From: Glandiceps talaboti
Taxonomy: Eukaryota > Hemichordata > Enteropneusta > Spengelidae
Assembly: GCF_964340395.1 (NCBI RefSeq)
Contig: NW_027554291.1
Coordinates: 225,034 to 289,033 of the forward strand
Direction: 5' to 3'
DNA length: 64,000 nt
Below are positions 1 through 11,782 of this stretch, in pieces; position 1 is the stretch's first letter; each line of letters opens with the position of its first letter. The notes under the pieces are model-generated. The model made no database searches. It was not told the origin of the DNA and saw only the letters and a program-made list of their open reading frames with translations. The translations under genes were made by a program, and so were the position numbers.

Positions 1-782
1 TTGACTGGTTTCGATAGGTTTCGACAGGTTTGAACCGGTTTGGACAGGTTTTGACAAGTTTTGATCGGTTTTGACGGGTTTTGAGTTGTTTGCACCTAGT
101 TTTGACCGGTTTGGACCGGATTGATATGTTTTGATCAGTTTTGACTTGTTTGCACTGGTTTTGGACCAGTTTCGATAGGTTTTCGACCGGTTTGGACCGG
201 ATTTGACAGGTTTGGACAGGTTTGGAAAAGTTTTGACTGGTTTTGACGGGTTTTGCACCTATTTTAGACAGGTTTGGATAGGTTTTTGACCGGTTTGGAG
301 AGGTTTGACCTGTTTGCACAGGTTTTGACCAGTTTTCACTGGTTTTAAACCGGTTTGCGACAGGTTTTGACCAGTTTTGATCGGTTTTGACGGGTTTTGA
401 GTTGTTTGCACCTAGTTTTGACCGGTTTGGACCGGATTGATACGTTTTGATCAGTTTTGACTTGTTTGCACTGGTTTTGGACCAGTTTCGATAGGTTTTC
501 GACCGGTTTGGACCGGTTTGGACAGGTTTGGACAGGTTTGGAAAAGTTTTGACTGGTTTTGACGGGTTTTGCACCTATTTTAGACAGGTTTCGATAGGTT
601 TTTGACCGGTTTGGAGATGTTTGACCTGTTTGCACAGGTTTTGACCAGTTTTCACTGGTTTTGAACCGGTTTTGACTTGTTTTCACCAGTTTTGGAATGG
701 TTTCGATAGGTTTCGACAGCTTTGACCAGTTTTGATCTGTTTTCACCTGTTTATAACCAATTTGGAAGGTTTTGACCGGTAT

Positions 783-870
783 TGACTCATTTTCACCAGT
801 TTTGGTCCGCCTTGTATAGGTTTTCGACCGGTTTGGACCGTTTGGACAGGTTTGCTCAGGTTTTGACTCA
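783..870. promoter_or_regulatory. Pair of perfect TGACTCA motifs in the unit tail (representative copy)
   Basis: TGACTCA lies at 783-789 and again at 864-870, 81 bp apart. The pair is kept in the tail of the other units I checked, including the contracted unit at 48,535. TGACTCA is the consensus site of AP-1 in animals and Gcn4-type bZIP factors in fungi. The motif is one substitution step from the TTTTGACYGG monomer, so it may be incidental. No gene is nearby to be regulated. Confidence 0.3.
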
Positions 871-873
871 TTT

Positions 874-894
874 AAACCTGTACACAACAGGTTT
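874..894. other. Short inverted repeat, 8-bp arms with 5-nt loop (representative copy)
   Basis: AAACCTGT (874-881) and ACAGGTTT (887-894) are exact inverse complements separated by ACACA. The element recurs in the tail of nearly every unit, about 60 bp before the AT-rich anchor. It could form a small hairpin in single-stranded DNA or RNA. Nothing shows that it does. Confidence 0.6.
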
Positions 895-924
895 GGAAAG
901 GTGTCGACCGGTTTGCGGTTTGGT

Positions 925-968
925 TGGGTTTTGACAGTATTGTTTATGTTTTAACTAATTATGATCGG
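925..968. other. AT-rich anchor island, the least monomer-like part of each unit (representative copy)
   Basis: The segment containing GTTTATGTTTTAACTAATTA breaks the 10-bp TTTTGACCGG rhythm and is clearly more AT-rich than its surroundings. It occurs once per unit, 35 times in the window, and is almost invariant. I used its CTAATTATGATCGG end to delimit units. It is missing only from the fused unit at 31,810-34,842. It could be a protein-binding site or simply the oldest non-repeated remnant; the sequence does not decide. Confidence 0.8.
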
Positions 969-1157
969 ATTTGACTGGTTTAAAACCGGTTTGGACAGGT
1001 TTTGACCTTTTTTGTCTTGTTTGCAATGGTTGTGGACCGGTTTGGACAGGTTGTGACCGGTTTGAAATGGTTTTGAACAGGTTTGGACCGGTTTGGACAG
1101 GTTTTGGACCGGTTTTGATATGTTTGCACAGGTTTTGACCAGTTTTGATCAGTTTTG

Positions 1158-1174
1158 ACTGGTTTAAAACCAGT
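1158..1174. other. Near-perfect palindrome ACTGGTTTAAAACCAGT (representative copy)
   Basis: Eight-base arms ACTGGTTT and AAACCAGT flank a single A. It lies at the start of the 172-bp duplication and recurs in most units; the second 172-bp copy has ACCGGTTTAAAACCAGT, with one arm mismatch. Its place at a duplication edge makes it a possible breakage or strand-switch site, but that is inference. Confidence 0.6.
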
Positions 1175-1504
1175 GTTGACTGGTTTTGATTAGTTTTGAA
1201 TTGTTTGCACTGGTTTTCGACCGGTTTGGACCGGTTATGAAAGGTTTGGACAGGTTTTGACAAGTTTTGATCGGTTTTGACGGGTTTTGAGTTGTTTGCA
1301 CCTATTTTTGACCGGTTTGGACCGGTTTGACCGGTTTAAAACCAGTGTTGACTGGTTTTGATTAGTTTTGACTTGTTCGCACTGGTTTTCGAACGTTGTG
1401 GACCGGTTTTGAAAGGTTTGGACAGGTTTTGACAAGTTTTGATCGGTTTTGACGGGTTTTGAGTTGTTTGCACCTATTTTTGACCGGTTTGGACCGGTTT
1501 GACA
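1161..1504. repeat. 172-bp internal tandem duplication (representative copy)
   Basis: GGTTTAAAACCAG occurs at 1161 and 1333, and GACAAGTTTTGATCGG at 1259 and 1431, both exactly 172 bp apart. The two copies differ at fixed places, for example GAATTGTTTGC against GACTTGTTCGC, and GACCGGTTATG against the CGAACGTTGTGG version. The duplication is therefore old relative to homogenisation of the array. One copy is lost in the 1745-bp units at 19,409 and 25,262. Confidence 0.92.
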
Positions 1505-1657
1505 GGTTTGCACAGGTTTTGACCTAATTTCACTGGTTTTAAACCGGTTTGCGACAGGTTTTGACCAGTTTTGATCAGTTTTGACCGGTTTTAAACCTGT
1601 GTTGACTGGTTTCGATAGGTTTCGACAGGTTTGAACCGGTTTGGACAGGTTTTGACA

Positions 1658-2259
1658 AGTTTTGATCGGTTTTGACGGGTTTTGAGTTGTTTGCACCTAG
1701 TTTTGACCGGTTTGGACCGGATTGATATGTTTTGATCAGTTTTGACTTGTTTGCACTGGTTTTGGACCAGTTTCGATAGGTTTTCGACCGGTTTGGACCG
1801 GATTTGACAGGTTTGGACAGGTTTGGAAAAGTTTTGACTGGTTTTGACGGGTTTTGCACCTATTTTAGACAGGTTTGGATAGGTTTTTGACCGGTTTGGA
1901 GAGGTTTGACCTGTTTGCACAGGTTTTGACCAGTTTTCACTGGTTTTAAACCGGTTTGCGACAGGTTTTGACCAGTTTTGATCGGTTTTGACGGGTTTTG
2001 AGTTGTTTGCACCTAGTTTTGACCGGTTTGGACCGGATTGATACGTTTTGATCAGTTTTGACTTGTTTGCACTGGTTTTGGACCAGTTTCGATAGGTTTT
2101 CGACCGGTTTGGACCGGTTTGGACAGGTTTGGACAGGTTTGGAAAAGTTTTGACTGGTTTTGACGGGTTTTGCACCTATTTTAGACAGGTTTGGATAGGT
2201 TTTTGACCGGTTTGGAGATGTTTGACCTGTTTGCACAGGTTTTGACCAGTTTTCACTGG
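1658..2259. repeat. 316-bp internal block, two tandem copies (representative)
   Basis: Block 1 spans 1658-1973. Block 2 runs from 1974 until similarity ends near 2259, where TTTTAAACCGG is replaced by TTTTGAACCGG. The first copy in a unit is marked GATTGATATG or GATTGATAGG, later copies GATTGATACG. Units with three or four copies are longer by exact multiples of 316 bp, so this block is the main source of unit-length variation. A version lacking 42 bp, marked CAGGTATTGACCAG, occurs only in V-like units. Confidence 0.93.
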
Positions 2260-2555
2260 TTTTGAACCGGTTTTGACTTGTTTTCACCAGTTTTGGAATG
2301 GTTTCGATAGGTTTCGACAGCTTTGACCAGTTTTGATCTGTTTTCACCTGTTTATAACCAATTTGGAAGGTTTTGACCGGTATTGACTCATTTTCACCAG
2401 TTTTGGTCCGCCTTGTATAGGTTTTCGACCGGTTTGGACCGTTTGGACAGGTTTGCTCAGGTTTTGACTCATTTAAACCTGTACACAACAGGTTTGGAAA
2501 GGTGTCGACCGGTTTGCGGTTTGGTTGGGTTTTGACAGTATTGTTTATGTTTTAA

Positions 2556-4472
2556 CTAATTATGATCGGATTTGACTGGTTTAAAACCGGTTTGGACAGG
2601 TTTTGACCTTTTTTGTCTTGTTTGCAATGGTTGTGGACCGGTTTGGACAGGTTGTGACCGGTTTGAAATGGTTTTGAACAGGTTTGGACCGGTTTGGACA
2701 GGTTTTGGACCTGTTTTGATATGTTTGCACAGGTTTTGACCAGTTTTGATCAGTTTTGACTGGTTTAAAACCAGTGTTGACTGGTTTTGATTAGTTTTGA
2801 ATTGTTTGCACTGGTTTTCGACCGGTTTGGACCGGTTATGAAAGGTTTGGACAGGTTTTGACAAGTTTTGATCGGTTTTGACGGGTTTTGAGTTGTTTGC
2901 ACCTATTTTTGACCGGTTTGGACCGGTTTGACCGGTTTAAAACCAGTGTTGACTGGTTTTGATTAGTTTTGACTTGTTCGCACTGGTTTTCGAACGTTGT
3001 GGACCGGTTTTGAAAGGTTTGGACAGGTTTTGACAAGTTTTGATCGGTTTTGACGGGTTTTGAGTTGTTTGCACCTATTTTTGACCGGTTTGGACCGGTT
3101 TGACAGGTTTGCACAGGTTTTGACCTAATTTCACTGGTTTTAAACCGGTTTGCGACAGGTTTTGACCAGTTTTGATCAGTTTTGACCGGTTTTAAACCTG
3201 TGTTGACTGGTTTCGATAGGTTTCGACAGGTTTGAACCGGTTTGGACAGGTTTTGACAAGTTTTGATCGGTTTTGACGGGTTTTGAGTTGTTTGCACCTA
3301 GTTTTGACCGGTTTGGACCGGATTGATAGGTTTTGATCAGTTTTGACTTGTTTGCACTGGTTTTGGACCAGTTTCGATAGGTTTTCGACCGGTTTGGACC
3401 GGATTTGACAGGTTTGGACAGGTTTGGAAAAGTTTTGACTGGTTTTGACGGGTTTTGCACCTATTTTAGACAGGTTTGGATAGGTTTTTGACCGGTTTGG
3501 AGAGGTTTGACCTGTTTGCACAGGTTTTGACCAGTTTTCACTGGTTTTAAACCGGTTTGCGACAGGTTTTGACCAGTTTTGATCGGTTTTGACGGGTTTT
3601 GAGTTGTTTGCACCTAGTTTTGACCGGTTTGGACCGGATTGATACGTTTTGATCAGTTTTGACTTGTTTGCACTGGTTTTGGACCAGTTTCGATAGGTTT
3701 TCGACCGGTTTGGACCGGTTTGGACAGGTTTGGACAGGTTTGGAAAAGTTTTGACTGGTTTTGACGGGTTTTGCACCTATTTTAGACAGGTTTGGATAGG
3801 TTTTTGACCGGTTTGGAGAGGTTTGACCTGTTTGCACAGGTTTTGACCAGTTTTCACTGGTTTTAAACCGGTTTGCGACAGGTTTTGACCAGTTTTGATC
3901 GGTTTTGACGGGTTTTGAGTTGTTTGCACCTAGTTTTGACCGGTTTGGACCGGATTGATACGTTTTGATCAGTTTTGACTTGTTTGCACTGGTTTTGGAC
4001 CAGTTTCGATAGGTTTTCGACCGGTTTGGACCGGTTTGGACAGGTTTGGACAGGTTTGGAAAAGTTTTGACTGGTTTTGACGGGTTTTGCACCTATTTTA
4101 GACAGGTTTGGATAGGTTTTTGACCGGTTTGGAGATGTTTGACCTGTTTGCACAGGTTTTGACCAGTTTTCACTGGTTTTGAACCGGTTTTGACTTGTTT
4201 TCACCAGTTTTGGAATGGTTTCGATAGGTTTCGACAGCTTTGACCAGTTTTGATCTGTTTTCACCTGTTTATAACCAATTTGGAAGGTTTTGACCGGTAT
4301 TGACTCATTTTCACCAGTTTTGGTCCGCCTTGTATAGGTTTTCGACCGGTTTGGACCGTTTGGACAGGTTTGCTCAGGTTTTGACTCATTTAAACCTGTA
4401 CACAACAGGTTTGGAAAGGTGTCGACCGGTTTGCGGTTTGGTTGGGTTTTGACAGTATTGTTTATGTTTTAA
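2556..4472. repeat. Higher-order unit 2, 1917 bp (three 316-bp blocks)
   Basis: This is the canonical unit plus one 316-bp block; block markers are at 3322, 3638 and 3954. The first block has GATTGATAGG. A variant near 2708 (GGACCTGTTTTGATATG) is shared with units 16 and 19. Confidence 0.94.
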
Positions 4473-6389
4473 CTAATTATGATCGGATTTGACTGGTTTA
4501 AAACCGGTTTGGACAGGTTTTGACCTTTTTTGTCTTGTTTGCAATGGTTGTGGACCGGTTTGGACAGGTTGTGACCGGTTTGAAATGGTTTTGAACAGGT
4601 TTGGACCGGTTTGGACAGGTTTTGGACCGGTTTTGATATGTTTGCACAGGTTTTGACCAGTTTTGATCAGTTTTGACTGGTTTAAAACCAGTGTTGACTG
4701 GTTTTGATTAGTTTTGAATTGTTTGCACTGGTTTTCGACCGGTTTGGACCGGTTATGAAAGGTTTGGACAGGTTTTGACAAGTTTTGATCGGTTTTGACG
4801 GGTTTTGAGTTGTTTGCACCTATTTTTGACCGGTTTGGACCGGTTTGACCGGTTTAAAACCAGTGTTGACTGGTTTTGATTAGTTTTGACTTGTTCGCAC
4901 TGGTTTTCGAACGTTGTGGACCGGTTTTGAAAGGTTTGGACAGGTTTTGACAAGTTTTGATCGGTTTTGACGGGTTTTGAGTTGTTTGCACCTATTTTTG
5001 ACCGGTTTGGACCGGTTTGACAGGTTTGCACAGGTTTTGACCTAATTTCACTGGTTTTAAACCGGTTTGCGACAGGTTTTGACCAGTTTTGATCAGTTTT
5101 GACCGGTTTTAAACCTGTGTTGACTGGTTTCGATAGGTTTCGACAGGTTTGAACCGGTTTGGACAGGTTTTGACAAGTTTTGATCGGTTTTGACGGGTTT
5201 TGAGTTGTTTGCACCTAGTTTTGACCGGTTTGGACCGGATTGATATGTTTTGATCAGTTTTGACTTGTTTGCACTGGTTTTGGACCAGTTTCGATAGGTT
5301 TTCGACCGGTTTGGACCGGATTTGACAGGTTTGGACAGGTTTGGAAAAGTTTTGACTGGTTTTGACGGGTTTTGCACCTATTTTAGACAGGTTTGGATAG
5401 GTTTTTGACCGGTTTGGAGAGGTTTGACCTGTTTGCACAGGTTTTGACCAGTTTTCACTGGTTTTAAACCGGTTTGCGACAGGTTTTGACCAGTTTTGAT
5501 CGGTTTTGACGGGTTTTGAGTTGTTTGCACCTAGTTTTGACCGGTTTGGACCGGATTGATACGTTTTGATCAGTTTTGACTTGTTTGCACTGGTTTTGGA
5601 CCAGTTTCGATAGGTTTTCGACCGGTTTGGACCGGTTTGGACAGGTTTGGACAGGTTTGGAAAAGTTTTGACTGGTTTTGACGGGTTTTGCACCTATTTT
5701 AGACAGGTTTGGATAGGTTTTTGACCGGTTTGGAGAGGTTTGACCTGTTTGCACAGGTTTTGACCAGATTTCACTGGTTTTAAACCGGTTTGCGACAGGT
5801 TTTGACCAGTTTTGATCGGTTTTGACGGGTTTTGAGTTGTTTGCACCTAGTTTTGACCGGTTTGGACCGGATTGATACGTTTTGATCAGTTTTGACTTGT
5901 TTGCACTGGTTTTGGACCAGTTTCGATAGGTTTTCGACCGGTTTGGACCGGTTTGGACAGGTTTGGACAGGTTTGGAAAAGTTTTGACTGGTTTTGACGG
6001 GTTTTGCACCTATTTTAGACAGGTTTGGATAGGTTTTTGACCGGTTTGGAGAGGTTTGACCTGTTTGCACAGGTTTTGACCAGTTTTCACTGGTTTTGAA
6101 CCGGTTTTGACTTGTTTTCACCAGTTTTGGAATGGTTTCGATAGGTTTCGACAGCTTTGACCAGTTTTGATCTGTTTTCACCTGTTTATAACCAATTTGG
6201 AAGGTTTTGACCGGTATTGACTCATTTTCACCAGTTTTGGTCCGCCTTGTATAGGTTTTCGACCGGTTTGGACCGTTTGGACCGGTTTGCTCAGGTTTTG
6301 ACTCATTTAAACCTGTACACAACAGGTTTGGAAAGGTGTCGACCGGTTTGCGGTTTGGTTGGGTTTTGACAGTATTGTTTATGTTTTAA
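4473..6389. repeat. Higher-order unit 3, 1917 bp, P-type
   Basis: Three 316-bp blocks. It has two markers of the type I call P: CAGATTTCACTGG near 5766 in place of CAGTTTTCACTGG, and GACCGGTTTGCTCAGG in the tail near 6279 in place of GACAGGTTTGCTCAGG. A P unit precedes each main V-type unit in the window. Confidence 0.93.
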
Positions 6390-8264
6390 CTAATTATGAT
6401 CGGATTTGACTGGTTTAAAACCGGTTTGGACAGGTTTTGACCTTTTTTGTCTTGTTTGCAATGGTTGTGGACCGGTTTGGACAGGTTGTGACCGGTTTGA
6501 AATGGTTTTGGACAGGTTTGGACCGGTTTGGACAGGTTTTGGACCGGTTTTGATATGTTTGCACAGGTTTTGACCAGTTTTGATCAGTTTTGACTGGTTT
6601 AAAACCAGTGTTGACTGGTTTTGATTAGTTTTGAATTGTTTGCACTGGTTTTCGACCGGTTTGGACCGGTTATGAAAGGTTTGGAAAGGTTTTGACAAGT
6701 TTTGATCGGTTTTGACGGGTTTTGAGTTGTTTGCACCTATTTTTGACCAGTTTGGACCTGTTTGACCGGTTTAAAACCAGTGTTGACTGGTTTTGATTAG
6801 TTTTGACTTGTTTGCACTGGTTTTCGACCGTTCTGGACCGGTTTTGAAAGGTTTGGACAGGTTTTGACAAGTTTTGATCGGTTTTGACGGGTTTTGAGTT
6901 GTTTGCACCTATTTTTGACCGGTTTGGACCGGTTTGACAGGTTTGCACAGGTTTTGACCTAATTTCACTGGTTTTAAACCGGTTTGCGACAGGTTTTGAC
7001 CAGTTTTGATCAGTTTTGACCGGTTTTAAACCTGTGTTGACTGGTTTCGATAGGTTTCGACAGGTTTGAACCGGTTTGGACAGGTTTTGACAAGTTTTGA
7101 TCGGTTTTGACGGGTTTTGAGTTGTTTGCATCTAGTTTTGACCGGTTTGGACCGGATTGATAGGTTTTGATCAGTTTTGACTTGTTTGCACTGGTTTTGT
7201 ACCAGTTTCGATAGGTTTTCGACCGGTTTGGACCGGATTTGACAGGTTTGGACAGGTTTGGAAAAGTTTTGACTGGTTTTGACGGGTTTTGCACCTATTT
7301 TAGACAGGTTTGGATAGGTTTTTGACCGGTTTGGAGAGGTTTGACCTGTTTGCACAGGTTTTGACCAGTTTTCACTGGTTTTAAACCGGTTTGCGACAGG
7401 TTTTGACCAGTTTTGATCGGTTTTGACGGGTTTTGAGTTGTTTGCACCTAGTTTTGACCGGTTTGGACCGGATTGATACGTTTTGATCAGTTTTGACTTG
7501 TTTGCACTGGTTTTGGACCAGTTTCGATAGGTTTTCGACCGGTTTGGACCGGTTTTGACAGGTTTGGACAGGTTTGGAAAAGTTTTGACTGGTTTTGACG
7601 GGTTTTGCACCTATTTTAGACAGGTTTGGATAGGTTTTTGACCGGTTTGGAGAGGTTTGACCTGTTTGCACAGGTATTGACCAGTTTTGATCGGTTTTGA
7701 CGGGTTTTGAGTTGTTTGCACCTAGTTTTGACCGGTTTGGACCGGATTGATACGTTTTGATCAGTTTTGACTTGTTTGCACTGGTTTTGGACCAGTTTCG
7801 ATAGGTTTTCGACCGGTTTGGACCGGTTTGGACAGGTTTGGACAGGTTTGGAAAAGTTTTGACTGGTTTTGACGGGTTTTGCACCTATTTTAGACAGGTT
7901 TGGATAGGTTTTTGACCGGTTTGGAGATGTTTGACCTGTTTGCACAGGTTTTGACCAGTTTTCACTGGTTTTGAACCGGTTTTGACTTGTTTTCACCAGT
8001 TTTGGAATGGTTTCGATAGGTTTCGACAGCTTTGACCAGTTTTGATCTGTTTTCACCTGTTTATAACCAATTTGGAAGGTTTTGACCGGTATTGACTCAT
8101 TTTCACCAGTTTTGGTCCGCCTTGTATAGGTTTTCGACCGGTTTGGACCGTTTGGACAGGTTTGCTCAGGTTTTGACTCATTTAAACCTGTACACAACAG
8201 GTTTGGAAAGGTGTCGACCGGTTTGCGGTTTGGTTGGGTTTTGACAGTATTGTTTATGTTTTAA
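6390..8264. repeat. Higher-order unit 4, 1875 bp, V-type with 42-bp deletion
   Basis: V-type markers are GGTTTTGGACAGG near 6505, GGAAAGGTTTTGACAAG near 6683, CCGTTCTGGACC near 6829, TTTGCATCTAG near 7127 and TTTTGTACCAG near 7195. It has three 316-bp blocks, one of which lacks 42 bp at about 7676 (CAGGTATTGACCAG). This accounts exactly for 1601+316-42. Confidence 0.93.
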
Positions 8265-10181
8265 CTAATTATGATCGGATTTGACTGGTTTAAAACCGGT
8301 TTGGACAGGTTTTGACCTTTTTTGTCTTGTTTGCAATGGTTGTGGACCGGTTTGGACAGGTTGTGACCGGTTTGAAATGGTATTGAACAGGTTTGGACCG
8401 GTTTGGACAGGTTTTGGACCGGTTTTGATATGTTTGCACAGGTTTTGACCAGTTTTGATCAGTTTTGACTGGTTTAAAACCAGTGTTGACTGGTTTTGAT
8501 TAGTTTTGAATTGTTTGCACTGGTTTTCGACCGGTTTGGACCGGTTATGAAAGGTTTGGACAGGTTTTGACAAGTTTTGATCGGTTTTGACGGGTTTTGA
8601 GTTGTTTGCACCTATTTTTGACCGGTTTGGACCGGTTTGACCGGTTTAAAACCAGTGTTGACTGGTTTTGATTAGTTTTGACTTGTTCGCACTGGTTTTC
8701 GAACGTTGTGGACCGGTTTTGAAAGGTTTGGACAGGTTTTGACAAGTTTTGATCGGTTTTGACGGGTTTTGAGTTGTTTGCACCTATTTTTGACCGGTTT
8801 GGACCGGTTTGACAGGTTTGCACAGGTTTTGACCTAATTTCACTGGTTTTAAACCGGTTTGCGACAGGTTTTGACCAGTTTTGATCAGTTTTGACCGGTT
8901 TTAAACCTGTGTTGACTGGTTTCGATAGGTTTCGACAGGTTTGAACCGGTTTGGACAGGTTTTGACAAGTTTTGATCGGTTTTGACGGGTTTTGAGTTGT
9001 TTGCACCTAGTTTTGACCGGTTTGGACCGGATTGATAGGTTTTGATCAGTTTTGACTTGTTTGCACTGGTTTTGGACCAGTTTCGATAGGTTTTCGACCG
9101 GTTTGGACCGGATTTGACAGGTTTGGACAGGTTTGGAAAAGTTTTGACTGGTTTTGACGGGTTTTGCACCTATTTTAGACAGGTTTGGATAGGTTTTTGA
9201 CCGGTTTGGAGAGGTTTGACCTGTTTGCACAGGTTTTGACCAGTTTTCACTGGTTTTAAACCGGTTTGCGACAGGTTTTGACCAGTTTTGATCGGTTTTG
9301 ACGGGTTTTGAGTTGTTTGCACCTAGTTTTGACCGGTTTGGACCGGATTGATACGTTTTGATCAGTTTTGACTTGTTTGCACTGGTTTTGGACCAGTTTC
9401 GATAGGTTTTCGACCGGTTTGGACCGGTTTGGACAGGTTTGGACAGGTTTGGAAAAGTTTTGACTGGTTTTGACGGGTTTTGCACCTATTTTAGACAGGT
9501 TTGGATAGGTTTTTGACCGGTTTGGAGAGGTTTGACCTGTTTGCACAGGTTTTGACCAGTTTTCACTGGTTTTAAACCGGTTTGCGACAGGTTTTGACCA
9601 GTTTTGATCGGTTTTGACGGGTTTTGAGTTGTTTGCACCTAGTTTTGACTGGTTTGGACCGGATTGATACGTTTTGATCAGTTTTGACTTGTTTGCACTG
9701 GTTTTGGACCAGTTTCGATAGGTTTTCGACCGGTTTGGACCGGTTTGGACAGGTTTGGACAGGTTTGGAAAAGTTTTGACTGGTTTTGACGGGTTTTGCA
9801 CCTATTTTAGACAGGTTTGGATAGGTTTTTGACCGGTTTGGAGATGTTTGACCTGTTTGCACAGGTTTTGACCAGTTTTCACTGGTTTTGAACCGGTTTT
9901 GACTTGTTTTCACCAGTTTTGGAATGGTTTCGATAGGTTTCGACAGCTTTGACCAGTTTTGATCTGTTTTCACCTGTTTATAACCAATTTGGAAGGTTTT
10001 GACCGGTATTGACTCATTTTCACCAGTTTTGGTCCGCCTTGTATAGTTTTTCGACCGGTTTGGACCGTTTGGACAGGTTTGCTCAGGTTTTGACTCATTT
10101 AAACCTGTACACAACAGGTTTGGAAAGGTGTCGACCGGTTTGCGGTTTGGTTGGGTTTTGACAGTATTGTTTATGTTTTAA
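8265..10181. repeat. Higher-order unit 5, 1917 bp
   Basis: Three 316-bp blocks, the first with GATTGATAGG. Variants are GGTATTGAACAGG near 8379, TTTTGACTGGTTTGG in the third block near 9645, and TATAGTTTTTCGACC in the tail near 10,043. The tail variant is shared with units 8, 18 and 19. Confidence 0.93.
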
Positions 10182-11782
10182 CTAATTATGATCGGATTTG
10201 ACTGGTTTAAAACCGGTTTGGACAGGTTTTGACCTTTTTTGTCTTGTTTGCAATGGTTGTGGACCGGTTTGGACAGGTTGTGACCGGTTTGAAATGGTTT
10301 TGAACAGGTTTGGACCGGTTTGGACAGGTTTTGGACCGGTTTTGATATGTTTGCACAGGTTTTGACCAGTTTTGATCAGTTTTGACTGGTTTAAAACCAG
10401 TGTTGACTGGTTTTGATTAGTTTTGAATTGTTTGCACTGGTTTTCGACCGGTTTGGACCGGTTATGAAAGGTTTGGACAGGTTTTGACAAGTTTTGATCG
10501 GTTTTGACGGGTTTTGAGTTGTTTGCACCTATTTTTGACCGGTTTGGACCGGTTTGACCGGTTTAAAACCAGTGTTGACTGGTTTTGATTAGTTTTGACT
10601 TGTTCGCACTGGTTTTCGAACGTTGTGGACCGGTTTTGAAAGGTTTGGACAGGTTTTGACAAGTTTTGATCGGTTTTGACGGGTTTTGAGTTGTTTGCAC
10701 CTATTTTTGACCGGTTTGGACCGGTTTGACAGGTTTGCACAGGTTTTGACCTAATTTCACTGGTTTTAAACCGGTTTGCGACAGGTTTTGACCAGTTTTG
10801 ATCAGTTTTGACCGGTTTTAAACCTGTGTTGACTGGTTTCGATAGGTTTCGACAGGTTTGAACCGGTTTGGACAGGTTTTGACAAGTTTTGATCGGTTTT
10901 GACGGGTTTTGAGTTGTTTGCACCTAGTTTTGACCGGTTTGGACCGGATTGATATGTTTTGATCAGTTTTGACTTGTTTGCACTGGTTTTGGACCAGTTT
11001 CGATAGGTTTTCGACCGGTTTGGACCGGATTTGACAGGTTTGGACAGGTTTGGAAAAGTTTTGACTGGTTTTGACGGGTTTTGCACCTATTTTAGACAGG
11101 TTTGGATAGGTTTTTGACCGGTTTGGAGAGGTTTGACCTGTTTGCACAGGTTTTGACCAGTTTTCACTGGTTTTAAACCGGTTTGCGACAGGTTTTGACC
11201 AGTTTTGATCGGTTTTGACGGGTTTTGAGTTGTTTGCACCTAGTTTTGACCGGTTTGGACCGGATTGATACGTTTTGATCAGTTTTGACTTGTTTGCACT
11301 GGTTTTGGACCAGTTTCGATAGGTTTTCGACCGGTTTGGACCGGTTTGGACAGGTTTGGACAGGTTTGGAAAAGTTTTGACTGGTTTTGACGGGTTTTGC
11401 ACCTATTTTAGACAGGTTTGGATAGGTTTTTGACCGGTTTGGAGATGTTTGACCTGTTTGCACAGGTTTTGACCAGTTTTCACTGGTTTTGAACCGGTTT
11501 TGACTTGTTTTCACCAGTTTTGGAATGGTTTCGATAGGTTTCGACAGCTTTGACCAGTTTTGATCTGTTTTCACCTGTTTATAACCAATTTGGAAGGTTT
11601 TGACCGGTATTGACTCATTTTCACCAGTTTTGGTCCGCCTTGTATAGGTTTTCGACCGGTTTGGACCGTTTGGACAGGTTTGCTCAGGTTTTGACTCATT
11701 TAAACCTGTACACAACAGGTTTGGAAAGGTGTCGACCGGTTTGCGGTTTGGTTGGGTTTTGACAGTATTGTTTATGTTTTAA
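10182..11782. repeat. Higher-order unit 6, canonical 1601 bp
   Basis: Canonical architecture with two 316-bp blocks, the first with GATTGATATG. I see no difference from unit 7 where I compared them, so the two look like a very recent tandem copy. Confidence 0.94.

Larger units (their letters stand above)
1..954. repeat. Higher-order unit 0 (partial, left edge of window)
   Basis: Base 1 corresponds to base 1602 of the next unit, so the window opens 647 bp into a 1601-bp unit and contains the last 954 bp. It holds the two 316-bp blocks and the unique tail. It carries a private variant near 590 (TTTCGATAGG where other units have TTTGGATAGG). The array continues to the left of the window. Confidence 0.93.
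955..2555. repeat. Higher-order unit 1, canonical 1601 bp
   Basis: This is the reference unit. In order it has the anchor and proximal segment (955-1160), two copies of a 172-bp repeat (1161-1504), a linker with CCTAATTTCACTGG (1505-1657), two 316-bp blocks (1658-2259, the second incomplete) and a tail of about 300 bp ending in the AT-rich island. The blocks are marked by ATTGATATG at 1721 and ATTGATACG at 2037, exactly 316 bp apart. Confidence 0.95.

Noticed and set aside
740-765. TATAA and CCAAT in TTTATAACCAATTTGG as a promoter
   Set aside because: The two motifs are adjacent and in the wrong order and spacing for a core promoter, with no gene downstream. The sequence is a local departure from the monomer in every tail.
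925-968. Transposon relic in the AT-rich island
   Set aside because: It is only about 40 bp, with no terminal inverted repeats, target-site duplication or coding remnant.
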